Source: Novosphingobium sp. (GTDB lineage Bacteria; Pseudomonadota; Alphaproteobacteria; Sphingomonadales; Sphingomonadaceae). Taken from it: a stretch of DNA of 40,636 nucleotides. Within the stretch, counting starts at the first letter, position 1; every line of letters begins with the position of its first letter. Below are positions 28,896 to 38,532 of this stretch, piece after piece. The notes beneath the pieces are model-generated. The model did no database searches. It saw nothing but the letters and a program-made list of their open reading frames with translations, and was not told the origin of the DNA. The translations under genes were made by a program, and so were the position numbers. The DNA lies in the NCBI GenBank assembly GCA_030697365.1, contig JAUYQH010000037.1, forward strand, positions 1 through 40,636. Direction: 5' to 3'.

Positions 28896-28956
28896 AATTC
28901 ACGTCCTTCGCATATGATCGGGCGGGCATACACTGCCACGGCCCCTCAAGAAACGA

Positions 28957-28982
28957 GCCCGACGCAGTTCTCTGCGCCGGGC
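28957..28982 (-). terminator. Candidate attenuator hairpin in the ilvB leader
   Basis: Read as RNA of the ilvB strand, GCCCGGCGCAG pairs with CTGCGTCGGGC around an AGAA loop; one pair is G-U. On the opposite strand that position is a mismatch (A-C), so the hairpin favours minus-strand RNA. A weak T-containing run (TCGTTTCTTG) follows. It could be an attenuator terminator; a short upstream ORF exists but is not clearly rich in branched-chain codons. Confidence 0.5.
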
Positions 28983-29029
28983 CGCCTCTCCACAACAGTT
29001 CGGCCTGCCAAGGCGGGCCTTCGGCGGCG

Positions 29030-29058
29030 CATCTATGAGACAGATTATGGCATGTCAA
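29030..29058 (-). promoter_or_regulatory. Candidate sigma-70 promoter of ilvB
   Basis: TTGACA (29058-29053), a perfect consensus -35, is followed by a 17-base spacer and TAGATG (29035-29030). It begins four bases after the miaA stop and points toward ilvB, about 135 bases upstream of its start. An overlapping ATAATC in the spacer is less well spaced. Confidence 0.5.
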
Positions 29059-29061
29059 GCG

Positions 29062-30009
29062 CTATTCCTGTAATATATGATCTATTATACCGCTTTTGGT
29101 GTAACTTTCTGCATCAATCCGAAGCCATGTGGCGGGCGGTTGATGGCGCAACCAGGTGTATTGCCGCTTGGCGTAGTTGCGGGTCGCTTGCTGACCGGCC
29201 GCCAACACCGCCTCGCGTGAAAGCTCGCCTGCCACCAGAGCTGCAATCTCACGCACCCCGATCGCCCGCATCACCGGCAACGCCGGATCGAAGCGGCGCG
29301 CGAGCAGCGCCTCGACTTCCTCGACCGCGCCACCATCGAGCATCGCCGCGAACCGGGTATCACAGCGCCGGTACAACGCGGCGCGCTCGGGCACGAGGAT
29401 GACCGCGCGCAAGGCCACCGCTTCGCCGATCCCGCCGTGGGTGTCGCGCTGCCACTGGCCGAGCGTGCGTCCAGTCGAGCGGACAACCTCAAGCGCGCGC
29501 GCAGTTCGCGTGCTGTCGGCGGGGGCGATCCGCGCCGCCGCGAAAGGGTCCTCGACCAGCAGCGCGGCGTGCCGCTCGTCCTGCGCCATCCCGCGGACCA
29601 CATCGCGCACCGCCGGATCGATCGGCGGGACCGGGGCGATCCCGTCGAGAAGGGTGCGCAAGTACAGCCCTGTCCCGCCCACGAGGATCGGCAGCTCGCC
29701 TTTTCGATGCGCTTCCTCGATTTCGGCGCGAGCCGCCGCCGCCCAGTCCGCCGCCGTACACGCCTGCGCTCCGTCCCACGTGCCGAACAGGCGGTGTTCG
29801 ACGCCGCGCATATCCACGGGCGATGGCCGGGCGCTCAGCACGCGCAAGTCCCGATAGACTTGCGCGCTGTCGGCGTTGATCACTGTCGCATTGCCATGCC
29901 GCAGCGCCAGTTCGACCGCCAGATCGCTCTTGCCGCTCGCGGTCGGCCCTGCGATGAGCGCCAGCGGCGGCCGGGACGGGACGTTCGAGGAGACTTCCGA
30001 CGTGCTCAT
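29062..30009 (-). CDS. miaA: tRNA dimethylallyltransferase
   Basis: The product has 315 residues. It has the P-loop GPTASGKS (21-28), the substrate motif NADSAQVY (45-52), VGGTGLYLR and, near the end, [10 protein letters not shown]. MiaA adds a dimethylallyl group to A37 of tRNAs reading UNN codons. I chose ATG 30009; a GTG at 30036 would add nine residues without a ribosome binding site. Its start overlaps that of divergent serB by 8 bases, so each gene's ribosome binding site and promoter must lie in the other's coding region. Confidence 0.94.
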   Translation of the reverse strand: MSTSEVSSNVPSRPPLALIAGPTASGKSDLAVELALRHGNATVINADSAQVYRDLRVLSARPSPVDMRGVEHRLFGTWDGAQACTAADWAAAARAEIEEAHRKGELPILVGGTGLYLRTLLDGIAPVPPIDPAVRDVVRGMAQDERHAALLVEDPFAAARIAPADSTRTARALEVVRSTGRTLGQWQRDTHGGIGEAVALRAVILVPERAALYRRCDTRFAAMLDGGAVEEVEALLARRFDPALPVMRAIGVREIAALVAGELSREAVLAAGQQATRNYAKRQYTWLRHQPPATWLRIDAESYTKSGIIDHILQE

Positions 30010-30886
30010 CGCCCGGCTGTTAGCAGACAGCGCCACGCTTGCGGAAAAACTCGACGCCGCACGCGACGAGCTGGACGCGCGCGGCTGGCCCGTGGCGATG
30101 GCCGAGCCGGTGACCAGTGGCGAGGCGGCGATCGAACTTCAGCTTCCCGATGGCGATCCCGTCGGGGTCCGCGAGATCCTCGGCCGTCATTTCGCGCCGT
30201 GCGATCTGCTGGTGGCGGACCGCGAAATCGTGGTGCCGCAACTGTTCGTCAGCGACATGGATTCGACCATGATCGGGCAGGAATGCATCGACGAACTCGC
30301 CGACTACGCCGGGATCAAGCCGCAGATTGCCGCGATCACCGAACGCGCGATGCTGGGCGAGCTCGATTTCCCCTCCGCCTTGCGCGAACGTGTAGCGCTG
30401 CTCGAAGGACTTGATGAAAGTGCAATCGCGCAATGCCTGAGCGAACGGATCCGCCCGATGCCCGGCGCCAAGACGCTGGTTGCCACGCTCAAGAGCCGCG
30501 GCTGCCACACCGTGCTGGTAACCGGCGGCTTCCACGCCTTTGCCGATCCGGTGGCGGAGGAGTTGGGCTTTGACCGCGTCGTCGGCAATCGACTGGCGGT
30601 GGCCGCGGACAAACTCACCGGGGGGCTGGACGGCCCGATCAGCGACAGCACGACCAAGCGGCAGGCGCTTCTCGAGGAAGCCGCTCGACTGGGCGCGGAA
30701 ACGGTCACTCTCGCGATGGGCGATGGCGCCAACGACATTCCGATGCTGCAGGCGGCCACCTTCGGAATCGCCTATCACGCCAAGCCCAAGGCCCGCGACG
30801 CCGCCGACGGCTGGATCGAGCGTGGCGACCTGACCGCGGTGCTCGAACTGCTGGGGATCGCAAAGCAGGACTGGGTCAGGGGTTAG
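30002..30886 (+). CDS. serB: Phosphoserine phosphatase
   Basis: The product has 294 residues from the GTG at 30002 (GGAG nine bases upstream). The N-terminal about 70 residues are a short ACT-like region. HAD motifs are intact: DMDST with nucleophile Asp85 and Asp87, VLVTGG in mid-domain, and [10 protein letters not shown] near residue 240. It removes phosphate from phosphoserine in the last step of serine synthesis. An upstream ATG at 29954 is in frame, but it lies within miaA and lacks homology in my judgement. Its stop overlaps the stop of convergent trmFO. Confidence 0.94.
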   Translation: MLIARLLADSATLAEKLDAARDELDARGWPVAMAEPVTSGEAAIELQLPDGDPVGVREILGRHFAPCDLLVADREIVVPQLFVSDMDSTMIGQECIDELADYAGIKPQIAAITERAMLGELDFPSALRERVALLEGLDESAIAQCLSERIRPMPGAKTLVATLKSRGCHTVLVTGGFHAFADPVAEELGFDRVVGNRLAVAADKLTGGLDGPISDSTTKRQALLEEAARLGAETVTLAMGDGANDIPMLQAATFGIAYHAKPKARDAADGWIERGDLTAVLELLGIAKQDWVRG

Positions 30887-32232
30887 GCCGGTACCGGCTC
30901 TTTCTGCCACCACTCGCCGAAATCCGCCTTCGCCCTGTCGGTATAGGCCTGCTTGCGCTGCTTCTTCTTCACCGACGCATCGGGCGGGGGGAACAGGCCG
31001 AAGTTGACGTTCATCGGCTGGTAGGTCTCGGCATCGGCGTCGCCGGTGATGTGCGAAAGCAGCGCGCCCAGCGCGGTGGTGCGCGGGGGCGGGGACCAGT
31101 CGCGGCCCGCCAGTTCGTCCGCCGCCATCAGCCCCGCGATCAGCCCCACCGCGGCGCTTTCGACATAGCCTTCGCACCCGGTGATCTGCCCGGCGAAGCG
31201 GATGTGCGGCATGGCTTTGAGCCGCAACTGGCGGTCGAGCAGGCGAGGTGAATTGAGGAAGGTGTTGCGGTGCAGCCCGCCGAGCCGCGCGAATTCGGCG
31301 TTCTCCAGCCCGGGAATGGTGCGGAACAGGCGGACCTGCTCGGCGTGCTTCAATTTGGTCTGGAACCCGACCATGTTCCACAGCGTGCCCAGCGTGTTGT
31401 CCTGGCGCAACTGGACCACCGCATAGGCCCAGCGGCCGTTCGGATGCTCCGTGGTTGCCCAGTGCGGGTTGTCGAGGCCAACCGGCTTCATCGGGCCGAA
31501 GCGCAGCGTCTCCACCCCGCGCGAGGCCATCACCTCGATCGGCATGCAGCCCTCGAAGTAGGGGGTGTTGGCCTCCCATTCGCGGAACTCGGTCTTTTCG
31601 CCCGCGAGGAGCCCGGCGTGGAAAGCTTCGTACTGCTCGCGGCTCATCGGGCAATTGACGTAGTCCTTGCCGCCCTTGTCCCATCTGGCGGCCATCCACG
31701 CGATGTCCATGTCGATGCTGTCGCGGTGGACGATCGGGGCGATCGCATCGAAGAACGCCAGCGATTCCGCGCCGGTCGCCGCGCCGATGCTGTGGGCCAG
31801 CGCCTCAGCGGTGAGCGGCCCGGTGGCGACGATAGTCAGGCCATCGGCGGGCAGGGCATTTACCCGCTCGCGCACGATCTCGAGCGAGGGCAGGGCGGCA
31901 AGACGGCGCTCGACTTCGCGCGAAAACACGTCGCGATCCACCGCCAGCGCCGACCCGGCGGGTACTTTGGCCACTTCCGCCGCGGCCATCACCAGCGAAT
32001 CGCAGCGGCGCATCTCGTGGTGGAGCAGCCCGACTGCGTTGCTGGTGTCGTCGTCCGAGCGGAAGCTGTTCGAGCAGACCAGTTCGGCCAGCGCATCACC
32101 CTGGTGCGCGGGGCTGCGCTCACCGGTTCCGCGCATTTCGGACAAGCGCACCCGCACGCCGCGCCGGGCAAGCTGCCACGCGGCTTCGCTCCCCGCGAGC
32201 CCGCCGCCGATGATGTGAACCTGGTGCGTCAT
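30883..32232 (-). CDS. trmFO: Methylenetetrahydrofolate-tRNA-(uracil-5-)-methyltransferase TrmFO
   Basis: The product has 449 residues. FAD-binding [11 protein letters not shown] is at 9-19. Cys53 in [11 protein letters not shown] and Cys229 in [11 protein letters not shown] correspond to the two catalytic cysteines known in the family. It makes ribothymidine-54 in tRNA using methylene-tetrahydrofolate. I chose ATG 32232; another in-frame ATG at 32244 is possible, but the first is preceded by AGGGT. The stop codon overlaps that of serB (TTAG on the plus strand). The upstream DNA is a repeat element. Confidence 0.95.
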   Translation of the reverse strand: MTHQVHIIGGGLAGSEAAWQLARRGVRVRLSEMRGTGERSPAHQGDALAELVCSNSFRSDDDTSNAVGLLHHEMRRCDSLVMAAAEVAKVPAGSALAVDRDVFSREVERRLAALPSLEIVRERVNALPADGLTIVATGPLTAEALAHSIGAATGAESLAFFDAIAPIVHRDSIDMDIAWMAARWDKGGKDYVNCPMSREQYEAFHAGLLAGEKTEFREWEANTPYFEGCMPIEVMASRGVETLRFGPMKPVGLDNPHWATTEHPNGRWAYAVVQLRQDNTLGTLWNMVGFQTKLKHAEQVRLFRTIPGLENAEFARLGGLHRNTFLNSPRLLDRQLRLKAMPHIRFAGQITGCEGYVESAAVGLIAGLMAADELAGRDWSPPPRTTALGALLSHITGDADAETYQPMNVNFGLFPPPDASVKKKQRKQAYTDRAKADFGEWWQKEPVPA

Positions 32233-32249
32233 GCCAACCCTCATGCCGC

Positions 32250-32364
32250 TCGTGTCGAGCGAAGTCGAGACACGTGGCGCGACGTGTCTAGACTTCGCGG
32301 CCATGCCGCGAAGTTCATCCTGAGCGCATTTTCTCCGAAAATGATGTCGAAGGGCTCGACACGA
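32250..32364. repeat. 115-base inverted-repeat element between trmFO and the YhhN gene
   Basis: An 11-base pair TCGTGTCGAGC (32250-32260) and GCTCGACACGA (32354-32364) bounds the unit. Inside are CGCGG-ccatg-CCGCG and CATTTT-ctccg-AAAATG hairpins, and a TCTAGA palindrome. The GTGTCGAG/CTCGACAC words are a familiar intergenic repeat type in sphingomonads. It lies between two divergent genes, in the 5' region of both. Confidence 0.65.
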
Positions 32365-32397
32365 ACGGGTAAGTGGGCGCGCAAGGGGGACCGTAAC

Positions 32398-33054
32398 TTG
32401 CCCAAACGCGCCTTGATCGAACGCCGCCCTTGGCTGCTGGCCAGCCTGGTGGCGGGGATATCGTTCACTCTCGTCAAGGACGGTGCGCTGGCCGGGCTGT
32501 TCAAGATTGCCTGGAAAGGTGCCGGCGTCTCATTGCTCGCGATTTATGCGTTGTTGCGCGCACCGGGTCGCGACGGCAAATTGCTCGCCGCGGTCATGGC
32601 TTTCGGCGCGGCGGGCGACATGGCGATCGAGATCGACCTTGCGGCGGGCGCGGCATTGTTTTTCGTCGGCCACGTCATAGCCATCGCGCTCTACGCGCGC
32701 CATCGCCGAACGCGTCTGACGCAAAGCCAAAAGGCAGCGGCGGCGGCGCTGCTGCTCGGAACACCGCTGATCGCGTACCTGCTCCCCGCAGACCGCAGTG
32801 CCGCTCCCGCCGTGGCGCTCTATGCACTGGCGTTGGGCGGCATGGCGGCGGCGGCGTGGTCGAGCGCGTTCCCGCGCTATCGCGTCGGGCTAGGTGCGGT
32901 GCTGTTCGTCGCTTCGGACCTGCTGATCTTCGCGCGGATGGGACCGCTGACGGCCAGCGCGCTGCCGGGGCTGCTGATCTGGCCGTTCTATTACGCCGGG
33001 CAGTTCCTGATCTGCGTGGGGGTGGTGGGGTACTTGCGCGGACGGGAAGTCTAG
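32398..33054 (+). CDS. YhhN/lysoplasmalogenase-like membrane protein
   Basis: The product has 218 residues from the TTG at 32398 (GGGGGA seven bases upstream). It has about seven or eight hydrophobic segments (for example 13-30, 43-52, 63-95, 113-125, 136-160, 170-185, 190-212), typical of the YhhN family, whose vertebrate members cleave lysoplasmalogen. The pattern [11 protein letters not shown] with conserved Asp near 76 and [11 protein letters not shown] near 175 supports the family. Its bacterial role is unclear. A longer ATG start at 32341 would run through the repeat element. Its stop overlaps the convergent dioxygenase stop as CTAG. Confidence 0.8.
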   Translation: MPKRALIERRPWLLASLVAGISFTLVKDGALAGLFKIAWKGAGVSLLAIYALLRAPGRDGKLLAAVMAFGAAGDMAIEIDLAAGAALFFVGHVIAIALYARHRRTRLTQSQKAAAAALLLGTPLIAYLLPADRSAAPAVALYALALGGMAAAAWSSAFPRYRVGLGAVLFVASDLLIFARMGPLTASALPGLLIWPFYYAGQFLICVGVVGYLRGREV

Positions 33055-33890
33055 CCGCCCCAAGCCGCGATTGTCGTCCGGTGCAATTCGCGCCGATACC
33101 CTTCGTAGCCACCCGTCGCGCAGTGAAGGACCGAGCGGTTGTCCCACAGGATCAGCATCCCGGGCTCCCAGACGTGGCGATAGACGAACTCGTCGCGCGC
33201 TTGCCACGCGGCGATCTGGCGCAGCAGCGGGAAGGCCTCGGCTTCGTCCATGCCCTCGATCCCGACGATATAGCCCAGCGTCGAGAAGAACCCGCGCCGC
33301 CCGGTCTCGGGGTGCGCGGGGACCAGCGGGTGGGTTTGGGTCGCGCGCGCCTCCTCGCTCGGCCGGATCGCCATGCTGCGGCCCTCGTCGCGATCGCCGT
33401 AGGAACCGTCGGGCGCATAGGCGAGCCGCGCCGAATGGATGGCGATCAAATTGCCCCATTCCGACTGCTGCTCGGGCGGTAGCGCTTCCCACGCGGCGTG
33501 CTGGTTGGCGAACAGGGTGTCGCCACCGGACGGTGGGGTATCGATCGCCAGCAGACAGGTTCCCGCGGGCGGGCGGGCCTGAAAACTCCAGTCACTGTGC
33601 CAGTTCTCGGCGAACAGCGGGGTCTGCTCGTCGGCCTCGCGCAGGATTGCCGCGATATGCTCGCGCCCCGCGATGGGCGCAAAGAACGGATCGGTCCCGA
33701 ACCCGCCCAGCGCCAGCGTGAACCGCTCGAGCGCGTCGTCGTCGATGGCATGATCGGGAAAGGATAGCACGTGATGTTCGAGCCACGCCGCGCGAATCGC
33801 GGCAACCGTCTCGCTGTCGAGCATGCCTGACAGATCGACCCCAGTGACCCGCGCGCCGCAGGCCTGGCCCGAAGGTTCGACCCTCAGCAT
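33051..33890 (-). CDS. TauD/TfdA-family 2-oxoglutarate dioxygenase
   Basis: The product has 279 residues, like TauD. The iron ligands are visible: His98-x-Asp100 in NWHSDWSF and the distal His256 in RSVLHCATG. The 2-oxoglutarate-binding Arg is in RRELHRTTIA. It hydroxylates a small substrate, such as taurine, an alkylsulfate or a phenoxyacid, using Fe(II), O2 and 2-oxoglutarate; which one is unknown. It starts three bases after the gyrA stop, so it is probably cotranscribed with gyrA, an odd pairing. The stop overlaps that of the YhhN gene. Confidence 0.9.
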   Translation of the reverse strand: MLRVEPSGQACGARVTGVDLSGMLDSETVAAIRAAWLEHHVLSFPDHAIDDDALERFTLALGGFGTDPFFAPIAGREHIAAILREADEQTPLFAENWHSDWSFQARPPAGTCLLAIDTPPSGGDTLFANQHAAWEALPPEQQSEWGNLIAIHSARLAYAPDGSYGDRDEGRSMAIRPSEEARATQTHPLVPAHPETGRRGFFSTLGYIVGIEGMDEAEAFPLLRQIAAWQARDEFVYRHVWEPGMLILWDNRSVLHCATGGYEGYRRELHRTTIAAWGG

Positions 33891-33893
33891 CGA

Positions 33894-36632
33894 TCAGGCC
33901 TCGCCTTCAGCAGCAGGCTCCTCACCGGCAACTTCTTCCTCCCCGGCATCGATCAGCCTCACCGCGCTGACAACGTGCTCTTCGTCGGACACATTGAACA
34001 GGCGCACCCCGGCGCTGCCCCTGCCGATAACCCGCAGCGATTCGAGCGGCAGGCGGATCAGCTTGGCCTGGTCGGTCACCAGCATCAGCTGGTCGTCCTT
34101 CGACGCAGCGAAGCTTGCCAGCACCTGCCCGTTGCGCGCGATATTATCGATATTGGTAATGCCTTGGCCGCCGCGGTTGGTGCGGCGGTACTCGTAGGCC
34201 GACGAGAGCTTGCCATAGCCGTTGGCACAGACCGTAAGGATAAACTGCTCCTTCTCCGCCAGCTCGGCGAAACGCTCGGCGCTCATCGCCGGCTCGCTGT
34301 CCCTGTCGGGCTTCCACGGCGCGTGGCGAAGATAGTCGTCGCGCTCGTCCTGGTCCTTGACCCCGACGCGGTGGAGGATCGACAGCGAGATCACCTCGTC
34401 GTCGCCCTTGAGCGTCATTCCGCGCACGCCCGTGGAGGTCCGGCTGACGAATTCGCGAACGTCGTCGGCGGGGAAGCGGATCGCCTTGCCGCACTTCGAC
34501 GCGAGCAGCACGTCGTCGCCCGGCCCGGTCAGCGCGACGCCGATCAGGCGATCGTCGGAGCCTTCCTCGAAGCGCATCGCGTACTTGCCGTTGCTCGGGA
34601 TGTTGGCGAAGGCGTCCATCGCGTTGCGCCGCACCCCGCCCTTGGCAGTGGCGAAGACCACGTTGAGCTGGCCCCATTCGGCTTCGTCGGCGGGCAGGGT
34701 GAGCACCGCGGCGATCGTCTCGCCCTGGTCGAGCGCGGGGAGCAGGTTGACGATCGGGCGACCGCGCGTCGCCGGTCCGCCCTCGGGCAGCCGCCACACC
34801 TTCAGGCGATAGACCTTGCCCGCGGTCGAGAAGAACAGCACCGGGTTGTGCGTGCTGGTGACGAACATCGTCCCCACCGCGTCTTCCTGCTTGGTCGCCA
34901 TCCCGGCGCGGCCTTTGCCGCCCCGGTTCTGCGCGCGGAAGGTCGAGAGCGCGGTGCGCTTGATATAGCCGTCGAGCGTGACGGTAACGACCATGTCCTC
35001 CACCTCGATGAGGTCTTCGTCCTCGAGCCCGTCCCACGCCGGCGCGATTTCGGAGAGGCGCGGGGTGGCAAAGGCGGCGCGCACCGCCGCCAGCTCCTCG
35101 CGCATCACCGCGTAAAGCTTGATCCGGTCGGCGAGGATTTCGAGGTAGCCCTTGATCGCCTCGGCCAATCCTTCGAGCTCGCCGCCGATCTCGTCGCGGC
35201 CCAGCGCGGTCAGGCGATGGAGCCGCAGCTCAAGTATCGCGCGAACCTGAAGCTCGGACAGGCGATAGACCGCGCCGTCGACTTCCTGCGAGTCGTCGAT
35301 CGCCTCGACCAGGCGGATGTACGGCGCGATTTCGCCCACGGGCCATTCGCGCACGATCAGCTGCGCGCGAGCCGCAGCAGGGTTGGGCGCGCCGCGGATG
35401 ATCCGCACCACCTCGTCGAGGTTGGTCACTGCGATCACCAGCCCGAGCAACAGGTGCGCCCGGTCGCGCGCCTTGTTGAGCTCGAACTTGGTGCGCCGCG
35501 TGATCACCTCCTCGCGGAAGCGAATGAACGCGTCGATGATATCCTTGAGGCTGAGCAGCTCAGGCCGCCCGCCACGGATCGCCAGCATGTTTGCCGGGAA
35601 GCTCGATTGCGCCGGGGTGTGCCGCCACAGCTGGTTGAGCACGACTTCGGGGGTCGCGTCGCGCTTGAGGTCGATCACGACGCGCACGCCCATCCGGCTC
35701 GATTCGTCGCGGATGTCGGAGACGCCTTCGATGCGCTTGTCCTTGGCGGCTTCGGCGATTTTCTCGACCAGACCGTTCTTGCCGACCTGGAACGGGATCG
35801 CGGTGAGCACGATCGAACGGCGGTCGCCGCGGCCTTCCTCGATCACATGGCGCGCACGCATGATCACCGATCCGCGCCCCGTGGCGTAGGCGCTGCGCGC
35901 GCCTGCCGAACCAAGGATCAAGGGCGCCGTGGGGAAGTCCGGGCCGGGTACGATCGCCATCAGCTCTTCGAGCGAGATCAGCGGCCCGCCCTCCATCTGC
36001 CGGTCGATCGTCGCCAGGCAGGCATCGATCACCTCGCCCAGGTTGTGCGGCGGGATGTTGGTCGCCATCCCCACCGCGATTCCCCCTGCGCCGTTGACCA
36101 GCAGGTTGGGGAAGCGCGCGGGGAGTACGGTCGGCTCGCGGCGCGAACCGTCGTAGTTGTCGGTAAAATCGACCGTGTCCTTGTCGAGATCGTCGAGCAG
36201 GCTGTTGGCCACTTTCGCCAGCCGCGCCTCGGTGTAGCGCATCGAGGCCGGCGGGTCGGGGTCCATCGAGCCGAAGTTGCCCTGACCGTCGATCAGCGGC
36301 AGCCGCATCGACCAGTCCTGCGTCATTCGCGCCAGCGCGTCGTAGATCGAGCTGTCGCCATGCGGATGGTAGTTGCCCATCGTGTCGCCGACGATCTTGG
36401 CCGACTTGCGATAGGCGCGCCCCGCTACGAACCCGCCTTCGTTGCTGGCGAACAGGATGCGGCGGTGGACCGGCTTGAGGCCGTCGCGCACATCGGGCAG
36501 TGCGCGGCTCACGATCACGCTCATCGCGTAATCGAGGTAGCTGGTCTTCATCTCCTCGACGATGTCGATCCGCTGGATCTCCGGATCGGACGAGGGCGGT
36601 GGGGTACCGGGAATGGCGCTGTCGTCGCTCAC
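33894..36632 (-). CDS. gyrA: DNA gyrase subunit A
   Basis: The product has 912 residues. The catalytic Tyr133 is in SMRYTEARL. The quinolone-resistance region [10 protein letters not shown] has Ser94 and Asp98, matching E. coli Ser83 and Asp87, so it looks wild-type there. The GyrA box QNRGGKGR marks the start of the DNA-wrapping C-terminal domain, whose beta-pinwheel repeats follow. With GyrB it introduces negative supercoils. The start is GTG at 36632; a clear ribosome binding site is lacking. An acidic tail of about 20 residues ends the protein. Confidence 0.97.
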   Translation of the reverse strand: MSDDSAIPGTPPPSSDPEIQRIDIVEEMKTSYLDYAMSVIVSRALPDVRDGLKPVHRRILFASNEGGFVAGRAYRKSAKIVGDTMGNYHPHGDSSIYDALARMTQDWSMRLPLIDGQGNFGSMDPDPPASMRYTEARLAKVANSLLDDLDKDTVDFTDNYDGSRREPTVLPARFPNLLVNGAGGIAVGMATNIPPHNLGEVIDACLATIDRQMEGGPLISLEELMAIVPGPDFPTAPLILGSAGARSAYATGRGSVIMRARHVIEEGRGDRRSIVLTAIPFQVGKNGLVEKIAEAAKDKRIEGVSDIRDESSRMGVRVVIDLKRDATPEVVLNQLWRHTPAQSSFPANMLAIRGGRPELLSLKDIIDAFIRFREEVITRRTKFELNKARDRAHLLLGLVIAVTNLDEVVRIIRGAPNPAAARAQLIVREWPVGEIAPYIRLVEAIDDSQEVDGAVYRLSELQVRAILELRLHRLTALGRDEIGGELEGLAEAIKGYLEILADRIKLYAVMREELAAVRAAFATPRLSEIAPAWDGLEDEDLIEVEDMVVTVTLDGYIKRTALSTFRAQNRGGKGRAGMATKQEDAVGTMFVTSTHNPVLFFSTAGKVYRLKVWRLPEGGPATRGRPIVNLLPALDQGETIAAVLTLPADEAEWGQLNVVFATAKGGVRRNAMDAFANIPSNGKYAMRFEEGSDDRLIGVALTGPGDDVLLASKCGKAIRFPADDVREFVSRTSTGVRGMTLKGDDEVISLSILHRVGVKDQDERDDYLRHAPWKPDRDSEPAMSAERFAELAEKEQFILTVCANGYGKLSSAYEYRRTNRGGQGITNIDNIARNGQVLASFAASKDDQLMLVTDQAKLIRLPLESLRVIGRGSAGVRLFNVSDEEHVVSAVRLIDAGEEEVAGEEPAAEGEA

Positions 36633-36913
36633 GTGGCGTAAGGTCTCGCTGTCGTTTCAGGGATTGCCCCCGGCCTACGGGAACCCGCGGCAAAAGGCCA
36701 GCAAGGCGCTGGGGAACGACCCCGCGGCAAGGCAGTTTTCCACATGTCGCTGGGTTAAAACTGAACGGGGTCCGCAATGGTCATTCAAACACGGTTCAGC
36801 GCCCCGGCCCTAGCGGCGCTCATGGTTGCAAAAGCGGGCATTTCGGCCCACTAGCGCGACGCACAAACCAGTTTCGGCACGCCGGACGAACCGGCCCGCC
36901 AAGGAGAGAACGA

Positions 36914-38245
36914 ATGGGTCTTTTGAGCATGGGCAAGAGCCGCAACCTGCTTTCGACGGCGCTCGTAGCGAGCCTCGCTCTCGGTGCGTTGGGAGCCAGC
37001 GCGACTCCGGCATTCGCACAGAAGAAGGAGAAGGCGGCCAAGCCCGGCAAGATTGCCTATTCCAAGGAGTTTGTAGCGGTCGCTGCGCCGCTCCAGGTCA
37101 AAGTCGATGCGATCAAGGCCGCCAAGGCCAAGGGCGCCGCGGGTGAGGCCGAACTCGCCACCGCCAGCGCGGGCGCTGCCGCGATGATGCAGGCGGTCGA
37201 GGCCGCCGCGATCAGCGGTGACGAAAAACTCGCCGCTGGACAGCTCGGGGTCAACCTGGGTGGATTCATCAACGACATCGCGATGCGCCAGCGCGCGGCC
37301 AAGCTGATCCTCGATAGCGGCAAGCTCGATCCCGCCAAAGTGCCCGACTTCCAGTTCTACCTCGGCAGCTTCGCCTATTCGAACAAGGATTATGCCACCG
37401 CATCGTCCGCGCTCGCCGCGGCTGTCGCCGCCAACTATGCGGACGATCAGGCAGGCGAATTGATGGTTGATTCCTATGCCCGCGCCGGCCAGCCCGCGCA
37501 GGGCCTCGCGCTGCTCAAGCAGGCGGTCGCGGCCAAGCGCGCCGCCGGCCAGCCGGTTCCGCAAAGCTGGCTCAAGCGCGCCAACGTCACCGCCTACAAC
37601 GCCAAGCTGGCGCAGGAATCGATGGACTGGGCGCTGACCCAGGTCGAACTCTATCCGAACAACTTCAACTGGCTGGGCTCGGCGCAATTGGTCCGGCGCT
37701 TCGCCAACTACACGCCGAACGAGACGATCGACCTGTTCCGGCTGATGATGCGCTCGGGCGCGTTCGACAACGATCCCAAGCTGCTGGGCAACGAGTATCG
37801 CGAATACATCGAAGCCGCCGATCCGCGCCGCCTGCCCGGAGAGGTAATCCGGGTGATCGACAAGGGCACCGCCTCGGGCGCGCTGAGCGGCGCGTACGTG
37901 ACCGAATCGCGCACGCTCGCCAACGCGCGGATGGCTGCGGACAAGGCCTCTCTCCCCGCCGCCGCCGCCCGCGCCGCGTCGTCGAGCAGCGGGCTCGACG
38001 CGCTCTCGACCGGCGATGCATACCTCAACTATGGCGATGCGGTGAAGGCCGAGGCGCTCTACAAGATGGCGCTGGGCAAGAGCGGGGTGGACAAGGACCG
38101 CGTCCTGACCCGGCTGGGCATCGCCCAGTTCGACCAGGCCAAATACGCCGAGGCCCGCGCCAGCTTCAAGCAGATCGGCGGCACGCGTGCGCCGCTCGCG
38201 CGGCTGTGGCTGGCGTTCGTGAACAGCAAGAGCCCGTCGGTTTGA
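36914..38245 (+). CDS. Large secreted TPR-like protein of unknown function
   Basis: The product has 443 residues. A signal peptide ends at ATPAFAQ (about 36), followed by a Lys-rich stretch. Helical repeats of the TPR type extend through the protein: YLGSFAYSNKDYATASSALAAA, MVDSYARAGQPAQGLALLKQA, and near the end DAYLNYGDAVKAEALYKMAL and LGIAQFDQAKYAEARASFKQ. This resembles the abundant exported TPR proteins of sphingomonads; function is unknown, probably protein contacts in the periplasm. AAGGAG is seven bases before the ATG. A clear terminator lies 125 bases downstream. It is divergent from gyrA. Confidence 0.85.
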   Translation: MGLLSMGKSRNLLSTALVASLALGALGASATPAFAQKKEKAAKPGKIAYSKEFVAVAAPLQVKVDAIKAAKAKGAAGEAELATASAGAAAMMQAVEAAAISGDEKLAAGQLGVNLGGFINDIAMRQRAAKLILDSGKLDPAKVPDFQFYLGSFAYSNKDYATASSALAAAVAANYADDQAGELMVDSYARAGQPAQGLALLKQAVAAKRAAGQPVPQSWLKRANVTAYNAKLAQESMDWALTQVELYPNNFNWLGSAQLVRRFANYTPNETIDLFRLMMRSGAFDNDPKLLGNEYREYIEAADPRRLPGEVIRVIDKGTASGALSGAYVTESRTLANARMAADKASLPAAAARAASSSSGLDALSTGDAYLNYGDAVKAEALYKMALGKSGVDKDRVLTRLGIAQFDQAKYAEARASFKQIGGTRAPLARLWLAFVNSKSPSV

Positions 38246-38260
38246 GGGCGGCATCCGGGA

Positions 38261-38350
38261 GTCCCCGCGAGCCGTAGGCGACGCGAAGCGTCAACGCGGG
38301 GACCTCAGGCCTCCACACACAAGCCCCTGAGACCCCCGCCTTCGCGGGGG
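38261..38350. repeat. Cluster of hairpin repeats downstream of the TPR gene
   Basis: GTCCCCGCG (38261-38269) pairs with CGCGGGGAC (38295-38303) around GACGC-gaa-GCGTC. CTCAGG/CCTGAG form a second pair (38305-38330). CCCCCGC-cttc-GCGGGGG (38333-38350) is a third, the reverse complement of the element at 26539-26556. All lie before the terminator of the TPR gene. Confidence 0.7.
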
Positions 38351-38369
38351 ATCACAAGGAAAATACTGG

Positions 38370-38403
38370 ACGGGCGGCTGGAGACGGCCGCCCGTTTTGT
38401 TTG
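38370..38403 (+). terminator. Rho-independent terminator
   Basis: ACGGGCGGC and GCCGCCCGT form a perfect nine-base stem (38370-38378 and 38387-38395) with an eight-base loop, followed by TTTTGTTT. This is a textbook terminator for the secreted TPR-like gene ending at 38245. Confidence 0.9.
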
Positions 38404-38532
38404 GCGCGGCGAAGCTGTCCTTCTGCTTGCTACCCGAAGCAGACATCGCCTGACGAGCCTGGAGAGCGCTCTTACAAGTGTGACTAGAACGGATGCCGAG
38501 GTTGATGTAACTCCGACCGTCAGGAGACGGCG

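Noticed and set aside
33975..36641. 888-codon plus-strand open frame
   Set aside because: It is fully antisense to gyrA and has an antisense-like composition.
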